Shown here piece by piece: positions 6,785-12,711 of a stretch of 14,072 nucleotides of DNA. Under the pieces are notes generated by a model. That model did no database searches. It was not told the origin of the DNA and saw nothing but the letters and a program-made list of their open reading frames with translations. This DNA is from an uncultured Bacteroidales bacterium. Lineage in GTDB: Bacteria > Bacteroidota > Bacteroidia > Bacteroidales > Marinilabiliaceae. Location of the stretch: positions 1 through 14,072 of the forward strand of contig CAKUVM010000039.1 in NCBI GenBank assembly GCA_934699135.1, in the 5' to 3' direction. The translations under genes and the position numbers were made by a program. Position 1 is the first letter of the stretch. Each line of letters begins with the position of its first letter.

Positions 6785-8539
6785 ATGAAAATAAGGACGT
6801 TTTTCTTGGCGTGCGCGCTTGCCGCCGCGTCTGCCTCCCTCACGTCATGCGGCGGCTACGAGGCCGCGCAGAAGGCCTACGCCCTGGGCGAGTATGAGAG
6901 GGCCGCAAGGCTCTTCGACGGGGCGCAGCGAGGCGAGCCCAACAAGTCGCGCAAGGCCGAGGAGCTGTTCCTTATGGGGGAGTGCTACCGCCGCCTCGGT
7001 ATGGTCTCCAAGTCCGCCTCGGCCTATCAGAGGGCCGTCAGGTACAAATATCAAGATGACGAGGCCCTCCTCCGCCTGGCCGACGCCTACCGCGCCTTGG
7101 GCAAGTTTGACGAGGCCGCCGACGCCTACAATGCCTACGCCGACCGCCACAAGACCGACTTGCGGGTGAGCGTGGGCCGGGAGTCGGCGCGTATGGCCCG
7201 AAGCGAGTGGTCCGAGCTCAGCCCCAAGGCCTCCGCAGTGGCGGACAGCGGCTACGTGGTCAAGCCTTTCAAGGAGGCCAACAGCAAGTTCTCCGACTTC
7301 TGCCCGGCCTTTGTGGGTGATGGATTCGACGTGGTCTACTTCAGCTCCATGAGGATGCAGAAGAAGAAAAAGAAAGCCAGCAGGATAACGGGGCAAGGTT
7401 TCTCCACCATATATATGACCCGCATCGATGGCCGTGGCAAGTGGACTGTTCCTGAGCCACTTGAAGAGCCATTCGGAGGCAAGGGCAATGACGATGGCGT
7501 GGCCTATGTCTCTCCAGACGGACGCACCATGCTCTTCACCCGCTGCCCCATGGGCGAGCAAGACGGCAGCCCCGTGCAGGCCTACGAGATGAAACGTGAG
7601 GGAGGCCGATGGTCCGACCCCGTGAGGGTCTTGCCCGGCGGAGACTCCACCATGATGGTGGCTCACCCGGCTCTGAGCCCCGACGGCCAGACACTTTTCT
7701 TCGTGAGTGACCGCCAAGAAGGCTCCCTCGGAGGGCTGGACATATGGAAGAGCCTTCGCAATGTGGACAATTCGTGGGGCCCGGCCAGCAACCTTGGCCC
7801 AATGGTCAACACCAGCGGTGACGAGATGTTCCCCTATGTGCGTCAAGACGGGACCCTCTATTTCAGTAGCGACGGCCACAAAGGTTACGGCGGGCTGGAC
7901 ATCTTCCGTGCCGTGGAGCGTGAAGACGGCCGGCTGGAGGTCTCGAACATGGGCTTGCCCATCAACAGCACCGGAGACGATTTCGGAATCGCGTTTATGG
8001 GCTCTGCCGAGGAGGGACTCCTCTCCAGCAACAGAGGCAACGCCAAGGGATATGACGACATCTACTCTTTCTACCTCCCGCCCGTGATCCTGACCATCGA
8101 GGCGTCGGTGGGGCAGAGCGGCAAGGCCGCGTTCCAACGCCCTGCCCAGCAGCCCGATGCCGCGCCTGCGGCTTCCAAGCCAGCCGGGCAGGCGCAAACG
8201 GCCAAGGTGCAGAGGCAAACGGCAAAGAAGCAACAAAGCAAAACGCGGCAGAAGAAAACATCCGCCACAAAGACTACCTCTACGTCAAAAAAGAAAAAAA
8301 AGGAGTTCCGCCCCGCGCCCGATGCCTTTGTGCGCATTGTCGGCACAGACGGCACAAATGTCAAGCTGCGCGCCGATGACAAGGGCAAGGTGACTTTCGT
8401 GGCTGAGAAAGACGTTGACTACATCATCTTGGCCGGCGCGCCGGGCTTCGTGAACAAAAGGGCGGAAGTCTCGACCGAGGGTCTTAACAAGACGCAGACC
8501 ATCAAGGTGACGGCTCTGCTGGACAAGGTGGGGCAGTGA
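6785..8539 (+). CDS. PorE-like lipoprotein (TPR, PD40 propeller, CRD) lacking OmpA domain
   Basis: A 584-residue lipoprotein. The signal peptide ends in lipobox LTSC with Cys22; the following GGY has no acidic surface-export signal, so it probably faces the periplasm. Residues 24-145 hold TPR-like helices (EYERAARLFDGA, KFDEAADAYNAY). Residues 165-430 form a PD40/WD40-like propeller with repeated blade motifs: DGVAYVSPDGRTMLF, HPALSPDGQTLFFVSD, GGLDIWKS, DGTLYFSSDG, GGLDIFRA, GYDDIYSF. Residues 434-442 and about 511-578 make a carboxypeptidase-regulatory-like domain, split by a Lys/Gln/Thr-rich insert (443-508). This order matches PorE of type IX secretion and related Bacteroidales proteins, which end in an OmpA-type peptidoglycan-binding domain; here the protein stops where that domain should begin. 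A type IX secretion role is thus unproven. The gene follows the ABC transporter by 24 bp without a promoter. Confidence 0.84.
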   Translation: MKIRTFFLACALAAASASLTSCGGYEAAQKAYALGEYERAARLFDGAQRGEPNKSRKAEELFLMGECYRRLGMVSKSASAYQRAVRYKYQDDEALLRLADAYRALGKFDEAADAYNAYADRHKTDLRVSVGRESARMARSEWSELSPKASAVADSGYVVKPFKEANSKFSDFCPAFVGDGFDVVYFSSMRMQKKKKKASRITGQGFSTIYMTRIDGRGKWTVPEPLEEPFGGKGNDDGVAYVSPDGRTMLFTRCPMGEQDGSPVQAYEMKREGGRWSDPVRVLPGGDSTMMVAHPALSPDGQTLFFVSDRQEGSLGGLDIWKSLRNVDNSWGPASNLGPMVNTSGDEMFPYVRQDGTLYFSSDGHKGYGGLDIFRAVEREDGRLEVSNMGLPINSTGDDFGIAFMGSAEEGLLSSNRGNAKGYDDIYSFYLPPVILTIEASVGQSGKAAFQRPAQQPDAAPAASKPAGQAQTAKVQRQTAKKQQSKTRQKKTSATKTTSTSKKKKKEFRPAPDAFVRIVGTDGTNVKLRADDKGKVTFVAEKDVDYIILAGAPGFVNKRAEVSTEGLNKTQTIKVTALLDKVGQ

Positions 8540-8552
8540 CCGCCCCGCCTTG
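8524..8552 (+). terminator. Hairpin overlapping the stop codon of the PorE-like gene
   Basis: An 11-bp stem with one G·U pair (8524-8534 with 8542-8552) whose 7-nt loop contains the TGA stop codon at 8537-8539. No T run follows (only AAACATTTG). Probable end of the ABC transporter/lipoprotein transcript. Confidence 0.5.
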
Positions 8553-8644
8553 AAACATTTGCCACGCGGGAGCGTAGACAAGTGAAAAATATGAACACTT
8601 AATGGTGTTGCGCGAAAATATTAGAAGGTTTAATAGATAGAGAA

Positions 8645-9352
8645 ATGAGACTTTCAAACAAAATGATCGCCGAGCTCATCGGCACGTTCTGGCTCGTGTT
8701 TGGCGGTTGCGGCACGGCTCTTTTCGGCAGTGCCGGTTTTCTTGGCGTGGCGTTGGCCTTCGGCCTCACCGTCGTCACCATGGCCTATGCCATAGGCCAC
8801 ATATCCGGCGCGCATCTTAACCCGGCCGTCTCGCTTGGCGTCTTTGTAAACGGACGTATGACCGCGCGTGAGATGTTCGCCTATTGGGCAGCCCAGTTTG
8901 TTGGCGCGGCTCTGGCCGCGGCTGCCCTTTTTGCCATCGGCAGCTCCATTGACGGCTGGCAGCCGGGAGTCTTTGCCGCCAATGGCTATGGCGCCGACTT
9001 CGTCGCCGCCGCTGGCGAGGGATACAAGACCGTGGGCGTCGCTGGCGCGTTCCTTGCCGAGGCTCTGCTCACGTTCATCTTCTTGCTCGTGATTCTAGGT
9101 GCCACGGATGAGCGCGGCGCAGGCAAGCTCGGGGGGCTGGCCATAGGCCTCTGCCTCACGCTCATACACCTCGTCTCCATCCCGCTAACCAACACAAGCG
9201 TCAACCCGGCGCGCTCTTTCAGCCAGTGTCTCTTCTCGTCCGTTGACGGGTGGAGCGCTTGGGGAGACTTGTGGCTCTTCATCGTCGCCCCTATGGTTGG
9301 AGCGGCATTGGCCGGGCTTCTATATAACGTCTACGCCCCCAAGAATAAGTAG
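8645..9352 (+). CDS. aqpZ: Aquaporin Z (water channel)
   Basis: A 235-residue MIP-family channel, close in length to E. coli AqpZ (231), with six membrane helices and two half-helices. The two pore motifs are NPA at 59-61 (SGAHLNPAVSLG) and at 187-189 (NTSVNPARS). The selectivity filter residues expected of a strict water channel are all present: Phe39, His175, Thr184 and Arg190. This argues against a glycerol facilitator, which lacks the His. The N-terminus AELIGTFWLVFGGCG is typical. The ATG at 8645 is chosen because it gives a short polar leader before helix 1; the internal ATG at 8663 would remove part of that leader and is less likely. No clear TAnnTTTG is found upstream. The role is rapid water movement across the inner membrane, with osmotic adaptation as the usual interpretation. 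Confidence 0.95.
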   Translation: MRLSNKMIAELIGTFWLVFGGCGTALFGSAGFLGVALAFGLTVVTMAYAIGHISGAHLNPAVSLGVFVNGRMTAREMFAYWAAQFVGAALAAAALFAIGSSIDGWQPGVFAANGYGADFVAAAGEGYKTVGVAGAFLAEALLTFIFLLVILGATDERGAGKLGGLAIGLCLTLIHLVSIPLTNTSVNPARSFSQCLFSSVDGWSAWGDLWLFIVAPMVGAALAGLLYNVYAPKNK

Positions 9353-9397
9353 GCTCAAAGCCTCTGCCGCGTCTTTGCCCAAGTGGCCACCATCGCG

Positions 9398-9439
9398 GGT
9401 TCAGCCCCCGTCGCCAATCCAGGCGGCGGGGGCTGAACT
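9398..9439. terminator. Long hairpin after aqpZ
   Basis: A 17-bp stem with a single T·G pair (9399-9415 with 9422-9438), extendable by one G·T pair, and a 6-nt AATCCA loop. It lies 46 bp after the aqpZ stop and before the promoter element of the next gene. No U tract follows directly, as with the other hairpins in this window. The most stable structure in the window by length. Confidence 0.65.
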
Positions 9440-9504
9440 GTGCCATATGGCGGCGGAATGAGCCTATTTTTCCCCGTCTTGTTAAAACGATGCCCTCTTT
9501 TTCT

Positions 9505-9512
9505 TACTTTTG
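9505..9512 (+). promoter_or_regulatory. Bacteroidota -7 promoter element for the DUF4494 gene
   Basis: TACTTTTG fits TAnnTTTG exactly, predicting a transcript starting near 9519. A CTTG at 9478-9481 is a near match to the -33 TTTG, with spacing slightly long at 23 bp. Because the element lies downstream of the ATG at 9490, it decides the gene start in favour of 9532. Confidence 0.6.
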
Positions 9513-9531
9513 CAATAAATATATAGTGTCA

Positions 9532-10050
9532 ATGCAGACGATGTTCGAGTGTACGGTGCGCTACAGCAAGGCGATAGAGGGCACCGACAAGCAGAAGCGC
9601 GTCAACGAGGTGTACCTGTTCGATGCCCTGACGTATACCGAGGCCGAAAAAAGAGCCTACGAGAAATTGCCCGAAGTCATTCAGGGCGAGTTCCTTGTCA
9701 CCGGCATCCGCAAGGCGCGCTATGCCGAGGTCATCCCAAGCGAAGAGGGGGGCTACTGGTTCAAAGTGAAGATCTCTTTCATCCTTGTCGATGAGAACTC
9801 GGGCAAGGAGAAGAGAGTGAGCCAGACCGTGCTGACCCTCGCGGAGGACATCAAGGACGCCATCGACCGCACCAACGAGGCTCTTAATGACACGCCAGAC
9901 TTTATGGTCAAGGCCGTCAACGAGTCCAACATCCTCGACTTTTTCCCATATATGGAGCGCAAAGAAGACGAGGTGCCTGCCGACAGAGAGATTGCCCGTC
10001 GCCCGGCCACGGCCGAGGAGCTGGAGGCCGCGAAAGCCGCCAAGCAATGA
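9532..10050 (+). CDS. DUF4494 family protein
   Basis: A 172-residue cytoplasmic protein of the DUF4494 family, conserved and nearly confined to Bacteroidota, function unknown. Recognised from the N-terminal pattern MFECTVRYSK, the EVYLFDALTYTEAEKRAYE block (about residues 26-44), GEFLVTGIRKARYAEVI (52-68) and the tail SNILDFFPYM. There are alternating strands followed by helices, no signal peptide and no membrane helix. The frame is open from an ATG at 9490, but I place the start at 9532 (ATGCAGACGATG; 9541 is also possible) because the promoter element at 9505-9512 lies inside the longer version, and the extra 14 residues (starting MPSFSYFCNK) do not fit the family's start. Flanked by hairpins on both sides, it looks like a single-gene unit. 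Confidence 0.87.
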   Translation: MQTMFECTVRYSKAIEGTDKQKRVNEVYLFDALTYTEAEKRAYEKLPEVIQGEFLVTGIRKARYAEVIPSEEGGYWFKVKISFILVDENSGKEKRVSQTVLTLAEDIKDAIDRTNEALNDTPDFMVKAVNESNILDFFPYMERKEDEVPADREIARRPATAEELEAAKAAKQ

Positions 10051-10053
10051 CGC

Positions 10054-10085
10054 CAAGTCGGGACGACTTGCGCGCCCGCGGCGCG
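10054..10085. terminator. Two adjacent small hairpins after the DUF4494 gene
   Basis: CAAGTC and GACTTG (10054-10059 with 10065-10070) form a 6-bp stem with loop GGGAC; directly after it CGCGCC and GGCGCG (10071-10076 with 10080-10085) form a second 6-bp stem with a 3-nt loop. No T run follows. The tandem arrangement between two genes suggests transcript-end structure, but it could be chance in GC-rich DNA. Confidence 0.35.
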
Positions 10086-10134
10086 AATACTGAACCTATC
10101 CTACCCAAATAACATAACAACAGAAACTTAACTT

Positions 10135-11739
10135 ATGGCAAACTCTCACCCGCGCGGCCTATACCTGCTCTTCGTCACCGAGATGGCCGAGCGTTTCAGC
10201 TATTACGGGATGCGCGCGCTCTTCGTGCTATATCTCGTGGCCGCCTTTTTCGATGGCTCCACAGCCTCGCAGATCTACGGCTCATACACCGGTCTCGTCT
10301 ACCTCACTCCACTCCTTGGCGGCTACATTGCCGACAGGTATTGGGGCAACAATAAATCCATCATCTTTGGTGGAATCGTAATGGCCGTCGGCCAGTTCCT
10401 CCTCTTCCTGTCCGCTTGCCTTGTCAATCAGTCCATCTCTGACCCCAGTGTGGGCATAGACCCCAGTGTGGACAATACCATCTCGCGGCTTTTCCTTTTT
10501 GCAGGCCTTGCGGCTCTAATTTTGGGCAATGGCTTCTTCAAGCCTAACATCTCCACCATGGTGGGCGACCTCTATGAGCACAAAGACAAGAGGAAAGACG
10601 CGGCGTTCACCATCTTCTACATGGGCATCAACCTTGGCGCTTTCATCGCTCCGTTCATTTGCGGCACTTTGGGCGAGGGCAGTTGGAACAATCTAGCTCC
10701 TTTCAAGTGGGGCTTCTTCTGCGCCTGCGTGGCCATGGTCATATCTGTCGTCGTTTTTGCAGCGCTCAAGAAAAAATATCTGGTAACACCAGAGGGTTTG
10801 CCCATCGGTTTGCCCCCGGCGGTGTCTGAGCTTCGCCATGAGAAAGACCTGGAGGCAGAGGAGGAGAGGGAGGCAGAGGCTCGCAAGAACTCACCTTGGC
10901 GCAAGTGGGGCTGCCTGGTTGGCTGCATTGCGCTCTTCTTCGTCTTCACATTCTGCGGTACTGACGCAGGTCAGGCCATAACGTTCAATGACTACATCTC
11001 TTCGGCCATCTACGCCATATCCATCGCGTTGCCCGTTTTCATCATTACAGACCGCGGCCTTACGCCGCACGAGCGTAAGCACATAGGCGTCATATACATC
11101 ATTGCCGTCTTTGTCATCTTCTTCTGGTCGGCCTTTGAGCAGGCAGGCTCATCGCTCACGCTGTTTGCGAAGAACGATGTGGACCGCATGATTGGCGACT
11201 TCGAGTTCAAAACCACATGGTTCCAGTCCATCAACCCAATCGTTGTCGTCTCCTTCGCCCCGATAATGGCCACTCTCTGGTCTTTCTTGAGCAAGAGGGG
11301 GTGGGAGCCGGCCAGCCCCGTCAAGCAGGCCATAGGTCTGTCGCTGCTCTCGGTAGGTTATATTGTCATTGCCGTGGCCACGGATGGCGTGGCGTCGGGT
11401 GTCAAAGTGTCCATGCTTTGGCTTGTGGCTCTCTATTTCCTCCACACCATTGGCGAGCTTTGCCTATCGCCCATTGGCCTCTCCATGGTCAACCAGCTCA
11501 GCCCGGCGCGTTTCGCCTCGCTCCTTATGGGCGTATGGTTCATGAGCAACGCCGCGTCTAACGTCCTTATGGGCAAGTTGGCAACGTTGCTCCCGGCCCC
11601 CGGCTGCGAGCCCAAGAGCTTCCTCGGCTATGAGGTGGTCACACTTACCGACTTCTTCACCCTCTTCGCCGTCATGGCCGGCGTGGCCGCGCTGCTGCTC
11701 TTCGCCCTGTGCCCGACGCTCAAGAAGATGATGCGCTAA
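10135..11739 (+). CDS. POT-family (PTR2) proton-dependent peptide symporter
   Basis: A 534-residue major facilitator of the POT family, importing di- and tripeptides with protons across the inner membrane. The family hallmark ExxERFxYY is at residues 16-24 (EMAERFSYY; Glu16, Glu19 and Arg20 couple proton and peptide). Further signatures are GGYIADRYWG (62-71), FFKPNISTMVGDLY (134-147, the FKPN of PTR2 transporters) and FYMGINLGA (161-169). It has 12 to 14 predicted helices, with a charged central cytoplasmic loop at about 211-257 rich in Glu and Lys, as in bacterial DtpT-like proteins. A near-duplicated hexapeptide (DPSVGI then DPSVDN, about residues 103-114) sits in the periplasmic loop between helices 3 and 4. 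It lies 33 bp before era; no promoter is seen between, so readthrough is likely. Confidence 0.94.
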   Translation: MANSHPRGLYLLFVTEMAERFSYYGMRALFVLYLVAAFFDGSTASQIYGSYTGLVYLTPLLGGYIADRYWGNNKSIIFGGIVMAVGQFLLFLSACLVNQSISDPSVGIDPSVDNTISRLFLFAGLAALILGNGFFKPNISTMVGDLYEHKDKRKDAAFTIFYMGINLGAFIAPFICGTLGEGSWNNLAPFKWGFFCACVAMVISVVVFAALKKKYLVTPEGLPIGLPPAVSELRHEKDLEAEEEREAEARKNSPWRKWGCLVGCIALFFVFTFCGTDAGQAITFNDYISSAIYAISIALPVFIITDRGLTPHERKHIGVIYIIAVFVIFFWSAFEQAGSSLTLFAKNDVDRMIGDFEFKTTWFQSINPIVVVSFAPIMATLWSFLSKRGWEPASPVKQAIGLSLLSVGYIVIAVATDGVASGVKVSMLWLVALYFLHTIGELCLSPIGLSMVNQLSPARFASLLMGVWFMSNAASNVLMGKLATLLPAPGCEPKSFLGYEVVTLTDFFTLFAVMAGVAALLLFALCPTLKKMMR

Positions 11740-11772
11740 CCGCGCAAAATGTCATAACATCCCACACTCTCA

Positions 11773-12651
11773 ATGAAATCTGGTTTCGTAAACATAGTAG
11801 GTAACCCCAACGTCGGCAAGTCCACGCTAAGCAACACCCTTGTCGGTGAGCGTCTCTCCATCATCACGGCCAAGGCGCAGACCACCCGCAAGAGGATAAT
11901 GGGCATAGTCAACGGAGACGACTATCAAGTCGTCTTCTCCGACACCCCTGGAGTGCTGAAGCCCAACTATCGCCTCCAGGAGGCCATGCTAGACTACTCC
12001 AAGGAGGCCCTGCGAGACGCAGACGTGCTCATCTACGTCACCGACGTGGTGGAGAAACCTGATAAGTATGACGACTTCCTCAAGGCCGTTGAGGGGCTCG
12101 ACGTCCCGGTCATTGTCATCATAAACAAGATCGACCTAACCACGCAAGAGGAACTGGAGAAAAAAGTGGACTATTGGCACGAGCAGTTGCCCAATGCCGA
12201 GATAATCCCAGTCTCCGCGCTCCACGGCTTCAACACCAAGATTATCCTCGACCACATTGTCGCGCTGTTGCCAGAGGCCCCGCCATATTTTGACCGAGAC
12301 CAGCTCACCGACAAGAGCGAGAGATTTTTCGTCACGGAGATAATCCGCGAGAAGATCCTTCTCTACTACGCCAAGGAGATCCCTTATTCCGTGGAGATTG
12401 AGATTGACGAGTTTCACGATGAGCCGGAGAAGGCGGAGATTCATGCCGTCATACACGTCACGCGAGACAGCCAAAAGGGCATAATCATTGGCAAGGGCGG
12501 AATGGCCATCAAAAAACTTGGCATCGTCTCCCGTCGAGACATTGAGAAGTTCCTTGGCAAGAGGGTAGATTTGCGCCTCTTCGTCAAGGTCTCGAAAGAT
12601 TGGCGAGACAAAGACGCGTCTCTCAAGCAGTTCGGCTATGATGTCCGCTAA
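11773..12651 (+). CDS. era: GTPase Era, ribosome assembly factor
   Basis: A 292-residue GTPase that binds the 3' end of 16S rRNA and helps mature the 30S subunit. GTP-binding motifs are complete: G1 GNPNVGKST (10-18), G2 around TTRKR (37-41), G3 DTPG (57-60), G4 NKID (118-121) and G5 SAL (148-150). The C-terminal KH domain has its RNA-binding turn GKGG (240-243) in GIIIGKGGMAIKKLG, followed by VDLRLFVKVSKDWRD, the usual Era ending. The length equals that of typical Era (about 295-300). The ATG at 11773 puts the G1 motif at the standard distance from the N-terminus. Upstream the peptide symporter ends 33 bp away; downstream argS starts after 60 bp, so this may be part of a loose translation-related transcript. 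Confidence 0.97.
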   Translation: MKSGFVNIVGNPNVGKSTLSNTLVGERLSIITAKAQTTRKRIMGIVNGDDYQVVFSDTPGVLKPNYRLQEAMLDYSKEALRDADVLIYVTDVVEKPDKYDDFLKAVEGLDVPVIVIINKIDLTTQEELEKKVDYWHEQLPNAEIIPVSALHGFNTKIILDHIVALLPEAPPYFDRDQLTDKSERFFVTEIIREKILLYYAKEIPYSVEIEIDEFHDEPEKAEIHAVIHVTRDSQKGIIIGKGGMAIKKLGIVSRRDIEKFLGKRVDLRLFVKVSKDWRDKDASLKQFGYDVR

Positions 12652-12711
12652 GGTGGCCCCTGTGGCGAATCTTTGCTTTACAATGGAATATTCATCCTCA
12701 TATATCAGGAA

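Noticed and set aside
6845..8236. Minus-strand open frame of 463 codons inside the lipoprotein gene
   Set aside because: A shadow frame caused by strong GC bias at third positions; the + strand frame has a signal peptide, TPRs and propeller motifs.
8540..8644. Missing OmpA domain displaced by a frameshift
   Set aside because: Only 105 bp separate the stop from aqpZ, far too little for an OmpA-type domain of about 100 residues in any frame.
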